Below, in pieces: positions 1 to 9,985 of a stretch of 64,000 nucleotides of DNA. Source of the stretch: JBMYTN01 sp049604415 (lineage in GTDB: Bacteria; Pseudomonadota; Alphaproteobacteria; Rhodospirillales; Rhodospirillaceae); the NCBI GenBank assembly GCA_049604415.1, contig JBMYTN010000011.1:46014-110013 (forward strand), given 5' to 3'. The notes under the pieces are model-generated. The model searched no databases. It was given only the letters and a program-made list of their open reading frames with translations, and was not told the origin of the DNA. The number at the start of each line of letters is the position of its first letter. Positions within the stretch are counted from its first letter, which is position 1. A program made the position numbers and the translations under genes.

Positions 1-473
1 CATTGGTCAGCGCCGTCCCCGGAGCCACCGTGGATGACCACCGGGTCTGGCTCAATCGGTTGGTGGATCTGGCCGAGGGTTTGTCCCTGCTGGCCTTTTC
101 CGCCGTTGCCTTGGTCACCGCAGCCACCGCCCTGGCCGTGATCCATGCCACCCGATCGGGCCTGTCGATGTATCACGGCACCATTGATGTGCTGCACATC
201 ATTGGCGCGCAAGACGACTATATTGCCGGACAATTCGCGCGGCGCGGCCTCATCCTTGGCTTGAAGGGCGGAGTCATGGGGCTTATCCTGGCCATACCCG
301 CCCTATTCTTGATCGGCCTATTGATTGATCGGCTTGAGGGCGGTTTTATTCCAGAAGCCACATTGGGCTTGTCCGAATGGTTGATCCTGGCCTGCCTCCC
401 AATCGCCTCCGGCCTGTTGGCCATGGTGACCGCGCGGTTCACGGTCTTGAGAAATCTCGCACGCCTGACTTGA
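1..473 (+). CDS. ftsX: Cell division protein FtsX, C-terminal part (5' end outside window)
   Basis: This is the C-terminal half of FtsX, the membrane subunit of the FtsEX complex that couples septal peptidoglycan hydrolysis to division. The reading frame is open from the first base, so the start lies upstream of the window. Three hydrophobic segments are visible (about codons 28-48, 86-105 and 126-145). Between the first two lies the family-typical stretch DVLHIIGAQDDYIAGQFARR. The next gene begins 32 bases downstream, and the order ftsX - DUF218 gene - plsC is common in alphaproteobacteria. ftsE would be expected just upstream, outside the window. Confidence 0.88.
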   Translation, partial: LVSAVPGATVDDHRVWLNRLVDLAEGLSLLAFSAVALVTAATALAVIHATRSGLSMYHGTIDVLHIIGAQDDYIAGQFARRGLILGLKGGVMGLILAIPALFLIGLLIDRLEGGFIPEATLGLSEWLILACLPIASGLLAMVTARFTVLRNLARLT

Positions 474-505
474 CCGTTTACCCGGATCCAGCAGCCGACC
501 CTGCC

Positions 506-1129
506 ATGTCGCCCAAAGCCGCTTCTCCCTTCGTGGTCCTGCGTCGCGCCTTGCTGCTGTTTGGCGCATTGGCGCTGTGCTGGCTGGCGGGTCTGGCCTG
601 GTTTATCACCTCCCTGCCCGATGGCCCGCCAACGGACACTCTGCGCACCGATGCGATTGTGGTTCTGACCGGCGGTCGCGATCGTCTGCCGGAAGGGTTG
701 GAGTTGCTGGCGCAAAACAAGGCCGATCTGCTGTTTGTCTCCGGTGTCGGCGAGGATGTCACCTTAGGGGATCTGGAGCGCGTGACCGGCCCGCTGCCCG
801 GAAATCTGGCCCATCGGGTGGTGTTGGGACATGCGGCCCTGAACACAGCAGGCAACGCCCAGGAAACCGCACGCTGGGTTGCCGAGAACAACATTGCCAG
901 CATCCGCCTGGTCACCACGGCCTTTCACATGCCCCGCTCCCTGGCCGAATTTCGCGCCGCCTTGCCCGCCGTGACCGTGACCCCGCATCCGGTGTTTCCG
1001 GAGGAGATCCGTCATGCGGATTGGTGGCGACGCCCGGGCACGGCCTATTTGCTGGCCCAGGAATTTACCAAATATCTTCTCGTCCAAGCCCGTTTGGTGC
1101 TATCTCCGGCAGTAGAAGCCGCTGCCTAA
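506..1129 (+). CDS. YdcF/ElyC/SanA-type DUF218 envelope protein
   Basis: A 207-residue protein with one N-terminal membrane segment (about residues 12-33) and a DUF218 domain. The strand-turn motif TDAIVVLTGG is followed by conserved acidic and asparagine residues, and AGNAQETARW matches the family's second motif. Members (YdcF, SanA, ElyC) are implicated in envelope integrity or undecaprenyl-phosphate-linked metabolism, but the reaction is not settled. An upstream in-frame start at 377 would put 43 unconserved residues inside ftsX, so I prefer ATG 506. It sits between ftsX and plsC, all on the same strand, probably one transcript. Confidence 0.8.
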   Translation: MSPKAASPFVVLRRALLLFGALALCWLAGLAWFITSLPDGPPTDTLRTDAIVVLTGGRDRLPEGLELLAQNKADLLFVSGVGEDVTLGDLERVTGPLPGNLAHRVVLGHAALNTAGNAQETARWVAENNIASIRLVTTAFHMPRSLAEFRAALPAVTVTPHPVFPEEIRHADWWRRPGTAYLLAQEFTKYLLVQARLVLSPAVEAAA

Positions 1130-1162
1130 TCTCCTTTTTGGCAGCCCCCGGAGCCATTGATC

Positions 1163-1906
1163 ATGTCCTATGCGGTTGCCGTTCTGCGCTCGGTTCTGTT
1201 CAACCTGTTTTACATTGGCTGGACGGCGATGCTGGGCCTGCTGTGCCTGCCATTGTTGCTGGCGGGATCCCATGACCGGATCCAGGCCTGCGCCCGGTTG
1301 TGGCTGTCCGGGTTCCGCAAGGCCGCCCGGATCCTGCTGGGTCTAGACTATCGGGTGGAAGGGCTGGAACATGTGCCCCAAGGGGCCTGCCTGATTGCCG
1401 CCAAACATCAAAGTGCCTTTGAAACCTTTGTTTTTCACGCCCTGTTGGACGACCCGGTCTATGTGCTGAAACAGGAGCTGATGCAGATCCCGCTGCTGGG
1501 CTGGTACATGGCCCGAGCCGGAATGATTGGCATTGATCGCTCTGGCGGGGCCAAGGCGCTGAAAGGCATGCTGCGGGAAGCAAAAAAGGCGGTCGGCAAG
1601 GGACGTCAAATCGTCATTTTCCCCGAAGGCACCCGGACCATGCCCGGCAAACCGAAACCCTATCAGCCCGGGGTCGCCGCCTTGGCCCTGTCCTTAGAGG
1701 TCCCCGTGATCCCGGTGGCGGTCAATTCCGGCCTGTTCTGGCCCCGCAACAGCTTCGTAAAGACTCCAGGCACCATCACCATCCAGATTTTGCCACCTCT
1801 GGAGAGCGGTCTGACCCGCAAAGCCTTCATGGGAGCCCTGGAAAACGCCATTGAGGGTGCGTCCACCGCGCTTTTGCCCGCTCCAGAGGCATCCGAACCC
1901 CCCTAA
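1163..1906 (+). CDS. plsC: 1-acyl-sn-glycerol-3-phosphate acyltransferase
   Basis: PlsC transfers an acyl chain to lysophosphatidic acid, making phosphatidic acid at the inner membrane. The 247-residue product has an N-terminal membrane segment, the catalytic HX4(D/E) motif as KHQSAFE, and the substrate-binding FPEGTR motif followed by a conserved GVAALALSLEVPVIPVAVN region. ATG 1163 is chosen over the TTG at 1157 because GGAG at 1150-1153 gives normal spacing. Likely cotranscribed with the DUF218 gene 33 bases upstream. Confidence 0.9.
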   Translation: MSYAVAVLRSVLFNLFYIGWTAMLGLLCLPLLLAGSHDRIQACARLWLSGFRKAARILLGLDYRVEGLEHVPQGACLIAAKHQSAFETFVFHALLDDPVYVLKQELMQIPLLGWYMARAGMIGIDRSGGAKALKGMLREAKKAVGKGRQIVIFPEGTRTMPGKPKPYQPGVAALALSLEVPVIPVAVNSGLFWPRNSFVKTPGTITIQILPPLESGLTRKAFMGALENAIEGASTALLPAPEASEPP

Positions 1907-2138
1907 AGACAAAACGGGCTTCCCTCCTTGCGCCACTTCCTATAGGGTGCGCGCAAGAAAATATTGCAGTGCAGCAAATGCTCCGGCGATCAACGCTGGC
2001 CCACTGCTGATGCCCTCATCCCCCAGGGAGTATCGTCTGTTTGGTCCCCCGCCCGAGGCTTGTCCAGAGCCCCGCGTGGACCGGTTTGTTTTGCTTTGGC
2101 TTGTTTTGAATTTTTTGCAGACGCTCTGGAGAGCCCGC

Positions 2139-3626
2139 ATGGACGTCACCTTGTCGACCCTGAAACGGGAATGGTTCGGGAATATCCGCGCCGATATTCT
2201 GGCGGGAATCGTGGTCGCTCTGGCACTGATTCCCGAAGCGATCTCCTTTTCCATCATCGCCGGGGTCGATCCCAAAGTCGGGCTTTATGCCTCCTTCTCC
2301 ATAGCTGTCATCACCGCCATTGCCGGGGGCCGTCCCGGCATGATCTCTGCGGCCACGGCAGCCACGGCGGTCCTGATGGTGACCCTAGTGCGCGATCATG
2401 GCCTGCAATATCTGCTCGCCGCGACGGTTTTGGCCGGTGTGCTGCAGGTCGGCGCGGGCGTGTTGAAGCTGAGCACCGTGATGCGCTTTGTGTCCAAATC
2501 GGTGATGACCGGCTTCGTCAACGCCTTGGCGATTTTGATTTTCTTAGCCCAGCTGCCCGAGCTGATCGATGTGCCCCTGATCACCTATCCGATGATCGCG
2601 GGCGGCCTGGCCATCATCTATCTGCTGCCCTATGTGACCCGGGCTGTGCCCTCGCCGCTGATCTGCATCATCGTCCTGACCGCCTTGGCCATGCTGCTGG
2701 ATCTGGATGTCCGCACCGTCGAGGATATGGGGCAATTGCCCGACACCTTGCCGGTGTTCCTGCTGCCGGATATTCCGCTCAATCTGGAAACCCTGTGGAT
2801 CATCCTGCCCTATTCCGCTGCCATCGCCGCCGTGGGTCTGCTGGAATCCTTAATGACCGCCTCCATTGTTGATGAGCTGACCGACAGCACCAGCGACAAG
2901 ACCCGGGAATGTGTCGGCCAAGGCCTGGCCAATTGCGCCACCGGCTTTATCGGCGGCATGGCGGGCTGTGCGATGATCGGCCAGTCGGTGATCAATGTGA
3001 AATCCGGCGGGCGCGGGCGGCTCTCGACCTTCGCGGCGGGGATTTTGCTGCTGATCTTTTGTGTCGTCCTGGGCGAATGGGTCAAACAGATCCCGATGCC
3101 GGCCCTGGTGGCAATCATGATCATGGTCTCCATCGGCACCTTCTCCTGGACGTCGCTGAAGGATCTGCGGGTCCATCCGCGCAGCTCCTCCATTGTCATG
3201 CTGGCCACCGTCATCGTCGTGGTCGCCACCCATAATCTGGCCCTGGGGGTTCTGGTCGGGGTGCTGCTGTCAGGCGTGTTCTTCGCCTGGAAGATCGCGC
3301 AAATTTTCCGCGTCACCTCAGAGGCCTCCGAAGACGGCACCGCCCGGACCTATCGGGTCGAGGGCCAAGTGTTTTTCGCCTCCGTGGACAATTTCCTGGC
3401 CGCCTTCGATTTCAAAGAGGCTTTGGAAAAGGTCACAATCGATGTCAGCCATGCCCATATCTGGGACATTTCCAGCGTCTCGGCTTTGGATAAGGTGGTG
3501 CTGAAGTTCCGCCGAGAAGGCGCGGAGGTGGAGATTATCGGGCTCAACCGGGCCAGCGAGACCATCGTTGACCGGCTGGCCATTCACGACAAGCCCGGGG
3601 CGCTGGATCGCCTGATGGGGCATTGA
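2139..3626 (+). CDS. SulP family anion transporter with C-terminal STAS domain
   Basis: A 495-residue SLC26/SulP transporter. The signature region ILAGIVVALALIPEAISFS near the N-terminus, a run of about 10-12 membrane segments, and a cytoplasmic STAS domain (about residues 385-490, with the VTIDVSHAHIWDISSVSALDKV strand-helix) support this. Substrates in the family include sulfate, bicarbonate and dicarboxylates; the sequence does not tell which. ATG 2139 follows GGAG at 2128-2131. The frame stays open back to 1851, but those 96 residues are low-complexity and basic and overlap plsC, so they are not counted. A two-domain Usp follows directly. Confidence 0.88.
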   Translation: MDVTLSTLKREWFGNIRADILAGIVVALALIPEAISFSIIAGVDPKVGLYASFSIAVITAIAGGRPGMISAATAATAVLMVTLVRDHGLQYLLAATVLAGVLQVGAGVLKLSTVMRFVSKSVMTGFVNALAILIFLAQLPELIDVPLITYPMIAGGLAIIYLLPYVTRAVPSPLICIIVLTALAMLLDLDVRTVEDMGQLPDTLPVFLLPDIPLNLETLWIILPYSAAIAAVGLLESLMTASIVDELTDSTSDKTRECVGQGLANCATGFIGGMAGCAMIGQSVINVKSGGRGRLSTFAAGILLLIFCVVLGEWVKQIPMPALVAIMIMVSIGTFSWTSLKDLRVHPRSSSIVMLATVIVVVATHNLALGVLVGVLLSGVFFAWKIAQIFRVTSEASEDGTARTYRVEGQVFFASVDNFLAAFDFKEALEKVTIDVSHAHIWDISSVSALDKVVLKFRREGAEVEIIGLNRASETIVDRLAIHDKPGALDRLMGH

Positions 3627-3653
3627 TGACGACAGGGACTTTTGGGGGCGGCC

Positions 3654-4505
3654 ATGGCCACAGTCAGCGCATTCATTGATGCATCGGTTTACACCCGCAG
3701 TGTGTGCGACCATGCGGCCTGGGCGGCGCAACGCTTAAAGGGGTCCCTCGACCTGATCCATGTTCTGACCCGCAACAGCGACAGCGGGCTGCATTCTGAT
3801 TTCAGCGGCAGCATGGAAGCCGAGGGCCGGGAGCATCTGCTCCAAGAGCTTGCCGAGCTGGATGAAGAGCGCGCCAAATTGGCCATGAAGCGCGGTCGCC
3901 TGATCCTGCAGGACGCCAAGGGCTTGGTGAGCGAAGCCGGAGGCCCTGCGGCCAACACCCGCCTGCGCCATGGCGATCTGGTCGAAGCCATTGCTGATTT
4001 CGAAGCCGATGCCGAGCTGTTGGTGATCGGCAAGCGCGGCGAGGCGGCCGACTTCGCCACCTTGCATCTAGGCTCCAATCTGGAGCGGGTGGTTCGCGCC
4101 AGCCACAAGCCAGTTCTGGTCGCCGCCCGGGCCTTTAAGCCAATCAGCAAGGCCCTGATCGCCTTTGATGGCGGCACCAGCGCCTTGAAGGCCGTCGACA
4201 TGGTCTCGCGCAGTCCGCTGTTTGAGGGCGTCTCGATCCGCCTGTTGATGGTCGCCCCGGAATCCAGCCGGGCGCAAAAAAAGCTGGAAAGCGCAGCTGA
4301 CAGCCTACGCGGCGGTGGGTTGACCGTGGAAACCGTCCTGTTCCAAGGCCATGCGGATCAAGTCATCACCCGTCAGGTTGAGGCCGAGGATATCGAGCTG
4401 CTGGTCATGGGGGCCTATGGCCATTCCCGGATCCGGTCCTTGATCATTGGGTCGACCACGTCGGAAATGATCCGGGGCTGCCAGATCCCGCTTCTGCTGG
4501 TGCGC
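3654..4505 (+). CDS. Universal stress protein, tandem UspA domains
   Basis: A 284-residue cytoplasmic protein with two Usp domains, about residues 1-150 and 150-284. Each ends in the family-type G-x2-G-x(9)-S/T nucleotide-loop region: GKRGEAADFATLHLGSN and GAYGHSRIRSLIIGSTT. Usp proteins bind ATP or AMP and are induced by stress. It begins 27 bases after the SulP transporter, so the two may be cotranscribed, a pairing seen for bicarbonate-type SulP genes. ATG 3654 follows a G-rich stretch; an in-frame TTG at 3642 is less likely. The stop codon (4506-4508) overlaps the stop of the convergent quinone reductase. Confidence 0.85.
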
Positions 4506-5219
4506 TAATCAACCCTTTTGATCGGCGCGAATTGGGCGTCAAAATCCGCCGTTGACGGCATCGGCAGGCTGGCCCGCTGATCCAGATCTCGGACCACCCC
4601 GCGCAGATCCTCCAGCAAGGCAACCCGGTCTTCCTGGCTGATATAAGGGCACATGATAGGCGATGAAGGGCTCGAGCACGTCGAGCCCGACATAGCCCAG
4701 GCTGCCCTGAAAAAAGTGCCGCATCATTCCCAACGCCAGATCGCCATGGATCGCATCGGGCCCGAACATATGCGCCCGTCCGCCCAGGCTGAAGGCCACC
4801 AAAGCCCGTTTGCCCTTCAGGCCGCCCTGATCATAAATCCGCTTGCCGCCATAAAACGGCCCGGACAGGAACACCCTGTCGATCCAACCTTTCAGAATCG
4901 CCGGGGTGCCAAACCAATGCAGCGGAAAGGTGAACACCAGCAGGTCGGCGCTCAGGACCTTGTCCACTTCAGCCGCAATATCCGGGGCCAAGGTCCCAGC
5001 CTTAAAGCCAATGCGTTGTTCCAGGGCATAGGTCAGATGGGTCGGATCGGTCCGCTGCTGAAAATCCGCTGGGCTGGCCACCGGGTTAAACCGCATGGCG
5101 TACAAATCAGACTGCACCAAGTCAGCCCCTTGGCGGGTCAGTTCCGCTGCGATCTCATCGCGCATGGCGGTGACAAATGAATCCGCCTCGGAATGGGCGT
5201 GGATGAGGTGGACTTTCAA
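4505..5219 (-). pseudogene. NAD(P)H quinone reductase (flavodoxin-fold) broken by a frameshift
   Basis: The N-terminal 190 or so residues match the NQO1/KefF-type flavodoxin-fold quinone reductases: VHLIHAH start, FTFPLHWFGTPAILKGWIDRV (flavin/quinone site) and a GxxRH-like segment. After AYHVP the frame changes. The natural continuation YISQEDRVALLEDLRG is in another frame, down to the stop at 4505. One extra base near 4645-4646 explains the break; removing it restores 237 residues. The start is TTG 5219, with AGGGAG upstream and no in-frame ATG nearby. It is a recent pseudogene or a sequencing error. Confidence 0.8.
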
Positions 5220-5341
5220 GGGCGGGCTCCCTGGCTCACATGCGGTGCTAAACACTTCCAAGAGAATGCCCGGATTTCGCCCAGGATCAATGCTACTGTC
5301 CCCCACAGTGAGAGTCGCAAAACCGTAAAGGACCTTCAACC

Positions 5342-7669
5342 ATGCTGCGTTTGCCCTCTGGTGCAGAGCTTTTGAAGGATCGCGCCGCCATTTTGCTGCG
5401 CGGCCTGATCGGGTTTGTCCAAGGCCTTTGCCTCTATATCTTCTATCGGCTTTCTGAGCTGTCTGAGCCGCTGTTTGGCTATGCCGAGGAGGCATGGCTG
5501 CGGATGATCACCGTGGGCGTGATGGTGGCGCTGTTTGCGCCCCTACCAGCCCTGTTTGGGGTCACCCATCTGCCCCGGACCCGCTTGGCCCTGTGGTCGG
5601 GGATCGCCTTGGTCTATGTCGCAGCCATGGGCGCATTCAACCTCAGCACCGGATTGGAGATCGGCGATCTGGGTCCCTTGCCCTTTGTGCTGCCCCTCGC
5701 CGTGCTCTACATCGCCCATGAATTCGTCATCTCCGGTAACCAAGACGGGCAAAAAATCGCCCGCTACGAGACCTTTTTTGACAATGCCTGGAGCCATGCC
5801 TTTCAAGCGGGCTTGGCCGGGCTGTTTCTCGGGCTGTTCTGGCTGGTGCTCGCGCTCGGGGCTTGGTTGTTTGCCCTGATCGAGCTGACCCTGATCGAAG
5901 ACATCATCTATGACGAGTCCTTCGCCCTGATCGCCTCGCCAATCATGTTCGCTTTGGGTGTCCATTTGACCGATGCGGAGCGGCGTCTGACCCGGGGCAC
6001 GGTCAATATCGCATTGTCCCTGTCTTCTTGGATCGCGATCCTGATGACCTTGGTCCTGGGGACCTTTTTGATCGCCTTGTTGTTCACCGGGGTCGACAAG
6101 CTGTGGGAGGCTGGGTTTTCCACCGCATTGGCCCTGGGGGCGGCCATCTTGATGATCTTCCTGATCAATGCGGCCTATCAGGATGGCGAGACCCCGCCGT
6201 CAAAGGCCTTGCGCGCCGTGATCCGCTTCAGTGCCTTGCCTCTGACAGGACTGTTGTTGGTCGCAGCCTATGGCCTGTGGCTGCGCACGGAGCAATATGG
6301 CCTGTCGCCCTCCCGCGTGCTTGGCTGGATCGGTTTGATCCTGAGCGCCTGGTACGCCCTGGGGTATGTCGCGGCGGCGGCCAAGCCCGGGCCTTGGATG
6401 GCCTTGCTGCGCCCGGTGAATATTGGCGGGGCTTTGGTGGTGATGGTGCTGTTTACGCTGATGCTGACACCGATCCTGAACCCCGCCAGGGTGACGGTTT
6501 CCAATCAGATCGAGCGTCTGACCTCCGGCGACGTGTCCCTGGACCGGTTCGATTTCGCCTATCTGACCCGCAATGCGGTCCAGCCCTGGGGCCGGGCGGC
6601 CTTGGAAGAGCTCGCCGCCACGTCTCCAGAGACGTTCGATGGGGACAGCGTTGCAGATGCTGACCAGATTCCCTTGTTGGCCCAAGCCGCCTTGGACGGT
6701 ACGGACAGCTATCGGGATGTGACCATCATTGCCCGGCGCCAAGACGCAATCCGCACCATTGGCGGCACACCGATCCCGCCCTTGGCCCTGATGCCGCAAA
6801 TCGGTCGGGACCCGGTGGAGCAATGTGTCTCGCGATTGAACTGGAAGGAGCGCGATGCGGAGGAACCGCTGCCGCTCTGCCTGGGTCGGATGATGGATCT
6901 GGAGGGCGATGGCACCGAAGGCCTGCTGCTCTGGTTGCCCGAAGACACCGCCAGCCCCCGGCTGTGGTGGATCAAGCCCACCGAAGACGGGGCCTGGCAG
7001 CTCCGCGCCCATAGCGTTGCTCCGGCGGTTGCGGCAGGGCCGGGTGGCAGGACCGCACCTGACCTGGATCGATCGGCTGTCATGTCGGCCTCGGCAGACG
7101 CGCTGGCTGGTCATTTGCTCCGGGCCCAGCCCTTGCCCAGTCCGCGCCAAGACCTGGTTATCGGGCCCTATCGCATCCCCGGCTTTGATCCCAGTGACGC
7201 CCTTTGGCAGGGCCGGACAGAAGACGCCCTGGCGCCCGAAGATGCCGCCCGATTGCCGGACAGCTTGACCAGGCTCTGGGCCTTTCCGTCGCCCTTACGG
7301 GCCTGCCAGCGCAGCATCGATGATCCCGAATGGGACACCAAATGTTACAGCCGTGTCTTGGACTATGATGGCGACGGCCAAGAGGATGACATCGCCATCA
7401 TCCGCTTTTCCGGCATCTATGAACTCAGCGTTCACATGTACACCAACCAAGACAGCGGCTGGCATTTTGCCGGAACCTGGGAGGTGCAGGAGGACGATGT
7501 GGTCGACGCGCTGATCGAATTGGAGGGCGATCTGAGCGCCGGAGAGGCGATCCTGAAGCGCCAGGAGATCATGGTCCAGGGCGCCCATATGACCCCCACC
7601 ATCCTGCCGGATTTGTCTTTCCTCGGCCTGACGTTACCGCTGCAACTGATCTCTGAGTCGCCGCCCTAA
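5342..7669 (+). CDS. DUF4153 polytopic membrane protein
   Basis: A 775-residue protein with about 11 membrane segments in the first 390 residues and a large soluble C-terminal part. The N-terminal half carries the DUF4153 hallmarks, including LIEDIIYDESFALIASPIMF and the ILMIFLINAAYQDGE segment. The function of DUF4153 is unknown. The C-terminal half contains an EF-hand-like DYDGDGQEDDIA at about residues 678-689 and a second LEGDGTEGLLLW, so it may bind calcium, as in FG-GAP/VCBS-like repeats. The gene is divergent from the broken quinone reductase. Confidence 0.8.
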   Translation: MLRLPSGAELLKDRAAILLRGLIGFVQGLCLYIFYRLSELSEPLFGYAEEAWLRMITVGVMVALFAPLPALFGVTHLPRTRLALWSGIALVYVAAMGAFNLSTGLEIGDLGPLPFVLPLAVLYIAHEFVISGNQDGQKIARYETFFDNAWSHAFQAGLAGLFLGLFWLVLALGAWLFALIELTLIEDIIYDESFALIASPIMFALGVHLTDAERRLTRGTVNIALSLSSWIAILMTLVLGTFLIALLFTGVDKLWEAGFSTALALGAAILMIFLINAAYQDGETPPSKALRAVIRFSALPLTGLLLVAAYGLWLRTEQYGLSPSRVLGWIGLILSAWYALGYVAAAAKPGPWMALLRPVNIGGALVVMVLFTLMLTPILNPARVTVSNQIERLTSGDVSLDRFDFAYLTRNAVQPWGRAALEELAATSPETFDGDSVADADQIPLLAQAALDGTDSYRDVTIIARRQDAIRTIGGTPIPPLALMPQIGRDPVEQCVSRLNWKERDAEEPLPLCLGRMMDLEGDGTEGLLLWLPEDTASPRLWWIKPTEDGAWQLRAHSVAPAVAAGPGGRTAPDLDRSAVMSASADALAGHLLRAQPLPSPRQDLVIGPYRIPGFDPSDALWQGRTEDALAPEDAARLPDSLTRLWAFPSPLRACQRSIDDPEWDTKCYSRVLDYDGDGQEDDIAIIRFSGIYELSVHMYTNQDSGWHFAGTWEVQEDDVVDALIELEGDLSAGEAILKRQEIMVQGAHMTPTILPDLSFLGLTLPLQLISESPP

Positions 7670-7670
7670 C

Positions 7671-9263
7671 CTAATAGGCCGCGATGCCGCCATCGGAGCG
7701 CGGATCCACCGCCCCTTCCAGCAAGCCCGAGGGGTGCAGCACAATGGCCCCGGCATGGCCCATCAGATCATCATAGGGATCAACCAACCCCACATCATGG
7801 CCCCGGTCGCGCAAGCCTTGGACCACCGCCGGATCCATCCGGCTTTCCACCAGCAAGGAGGCCGTGTGGGTGCCCCAGCTGCGCCCAATGACCCAGCGCG
7901 GCGCGGTCACGGCGGCCTGGAGATCCTGGCCATAAAAAACATGACGGCTAAACACGGCGGCCTGGAATTGCGGCTGGCCGTCTCCGCCCATGCAGCCATA
8001 GGCCATCACCCGCCCATCATTCAGCCGCGCCAAAGCCGGGCTGAGGGTGTGGAACGGCTTGCGCCCGGGCTCCAAAGGATTGGTCGCCTGTTCGTCTAAC
8101 GAGAACGCCGCACCGCGATTGTGCCACAGCAGGCCCGTGGTCGGCAGCACGACGCCGGAGCCAAAGGCGTGATAGACGCTTTGAATATAGCTGACAGCGC
8201 GGCCTTGATTATCGGCGGTGGCCAGCCAGATCGTGTCGCCATCGGTGGACAGCGCCGGTCCTGACGCTGCCTGGCTCATATCCACCTGGCGCGCCAAGGC
8301 CCCAATCCGCTCCGAGCTCAGATAGGCCCCAGGCTGTTCGCGCATCAGCGCCGGATCGCGGATCACCCGATTGCGGATCTCGTAAACCAGCTTTGAGGCC
8401 TCAATCAGCCCATGCAGGTGATCAATGGTCTCGCCTTCCCGCACCTTCAACTGGCGAAATACCGCCAGCAGCATCATCGCCGTCAAGCCCTGGGTCGGCG
8501 GCGGGGTGTTGTGCAGCACCCCATTGTCCAGGGCCAGGGTCAGGGGACGGCGGCGAGTCGGGCGATGGCGGGCCATATCCTCCCCGGTGACCGGTGAGCC
8601 AATGGCTTTCAAATCCGCCGTGATCGCCTGGGCGATCTCGCCCCGGTAAAAACTGTCCAGACCGCTCTGCCCCAAGCCTTCCAAGACCTCGGCCAAACGC
8701 TCATTGCGCAGCAGCGCCCCGGCACGGGGGATCCGACCACTGTCTTCCAGGAAGGTCTCGGCAAATCCGGAGCAGCCTTTCAGCGCCCCGAGCAGACGGC
8801 GAGCAGCCTTTTCGTGGGAGCTGGCCACCGGCCAGCCATAGCGGGCATGGGTGACTGCCTCTTCCAGCAGCCGGGACAGCGGCAGATGCCCACCCCAGCG
8901 CGCCGAAATGTCCAAGGCCGACTGCCAACCGGAGACCGCACCGGCCACCGTCGCTGCTGCTGCGGGACCCTGGACCGGCATTTTGTCCAAGCCGCGCAGC
9001 CGATAGCTGTCCAGGTCCGCCCCGGACCCCGTCGCCCCGGCAGCATCGATGGCGATGGGCGGTTGGTTTGGCTCATGGATCAGCCAAAACGCATCACCGC
9101 CCAGGCCGCACATATGCGGATAGACCACCGAGATCGTCGCCGCAGCGGCCAAGGCGGCCTCGATGGCATTGCCGCCTTCGCGCAGCACAGCCAACCCGGC
9201 CTGGGCGGCCAGATGGTTGGGTGCGGTAACCATACCCCGCCGGGCGTATCTGGAGGTTATCAT
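7671..9263 (-). CDS. Gamma-glutamyltransferase family protein (cytoplasmic type)
   Basis: A 530-residue Ntn-hydrolase of the GGT family, which cleaves or transfers gamma-glutamyl groups, or hydrolyses related acyl substrates. The N-terminal MVTAPNHLAAQAGLAVLREGGNAIEAALAA is diagnostic, and the processing threonine is probably in STDGDTIWLATADNQG (about residue 350). The SYIQSVYHAFGSGVVLP and MGGDGQPQ segments are also family-typical. There is no signal peptide, unlike the second copy at 17.6-19.4 kb, and the two share little sequence, so they probably have different substrates. ATG 9263 is the first family-consistent start. Its stop abuts that of the convergent DUF4153 gene. Confidence 0.82.
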   Translation of the reverse strand: MITSRYARRGMVTAPNHLAAQAGLAVLREGGNAIEAALAAAATISVVYPHMCGLGGDAFWLIHEPNQPPIAIDAAGATGSGADLDSYRLRGLDKMPVQGPAAAATVAGAVSGWQSALDISARWGGHLPLSRLLEEAVTHARYGWPVASSHEKAARRLLGALKGCSGFAETFLEDSGRIPRAGALLRNERLAEVLEGLGQSGLDSFYRGEIAQAITADLKAIGSPVTGEDMARHRPTRRRPLTLALDNGVLHNTPPPTQGLTAMMLLAVFRQLKVREGETIDHLHGLIEASKLVYEIRNRVIRDPALMREQPGAYLSSERIGALARQVDMSQAASGPALSTDGDTIWLATADNQGRAVSYIQSVYHAFGSGVVLPTTGLLWHNRGAAFSLDEQATNPLEPGRKPFHTLSPALARLNDGRVMAYGCMGGDGQPQFQAAVFSRHVFYGQDLQAAVTAPRWVIGRSWGTHTASLLVESRMDPAVVQGLRDRGHDVGLVDPYDDLMGHAGAIVLHPSGLLEGAVDPRSDGGIAAY

Positions 9264-9413
9264 CGCCGGGACAACATTCTGCTGGAACGACCCAAATAAA
9301 TGACCATATGCGGGGGTATCTTCTGCCGGGGTCCCCGCCTGGAGAAACTGAGGGCATATCCTACCCCTCTCCGCTTTCGACCGTAAATCCTTATGACATC
9401 CGAGTGCCTTACG

Positions 9414-9971
9414 ATGAGCCCTAAGAATTACGAAACCGCAGTTTACATGTCGATTCCTTGGGAGGTTATCCACCGGGATACCCGCTTGCTGGCCCATGAC
9501 CTGATGAAGCTGGGACCGTTCAAGGGCATTATTGCCATCACCCGGGGCGGGCTGATCCCGTCTTCGATCATCGCCCGAGAGCTCGATATCCGGGTGATCG
9601 AAAGCATTGGCATGGCGTCCTATGACGACCGGGTGCAGAACAATGAGCTGCAGATCCTGAAGGATGTGGACCATGATCTGGTCGGTGACGGCACCGGCTG
9701 GCTGATCATTGATGATCTGGTCGACAGCGGGGTCACAGCACGGGCGGTGAAGGCGATGCTGCCGGAGGCGCATATGGCCACGGTCTATGCCAAGCCCGAA
9801 GGCCAAAAAGAGGCCCACAGCTTCGCAGTCGCCGTGCGTCAGGATGTATGGCTGCTGTTCCCTTGGGATGCGGAGCTGCGCCCCAATGAACCCTTGATCC
9901 GCCGACAACAGGAGCTGGAGGGCCATGACCCGCAGCATCTGGTGATCCGCAAGGAAAAAGTGGAGAGCTAG
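9414..9971 (+). CDS. gpt: Xanthine-guanine phosphoribosyltransferase
   Basis: A type I phosphoribosyltransferase that salvages xanthine and guanine using PRPP. The PRPP-binding motif appears as GWLIIDDLVDSGVTA, preceded by the KGIIAITRGGLIPSSIIARELDIR block that matches E. coli Gpt closely, and followed by VYAKPEGQ. No start has a good ribosome binding site: ATG 9393, 9414 and 9447 are all possible, and 9414 gives a length near the family norm. It is divergent from the gamma-glutamyltransferase and convergent with the transaminase. Confidence 0.85.
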   Translation: MSPKNYETAVYMSIPWEVIHRDTRLLAHDLMKLGPFKGIIAITRGGLIPSSIIARELDIRVIESIGMASYDDRVQNNELQILKDVDHDLVGDGTGWLIIDDLVDSGVTARAVKAMLPEAHMATVYAKPEGQKEAHSFAVAVRQDVWLLFPWDAELRPNEPLIRRQQELEGHDPQHLVIRKEKVES

Positions 9972-9985
9972 GCTCCCGCTCGCAT

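Noticed and set aside
1851..2138. N-terminal extension of the SulP transporter
   Set aside because: The 96 residues are basic and low-complexity, overlap plsC, and GGAG before ATG 2139 gives the normal start.
9264..9938. N-terminal extension of the first gamma-glutamyltransferase
   Set aside because: This long open frame is antisense to gpt; the GGT domain begins at ATG 9263.
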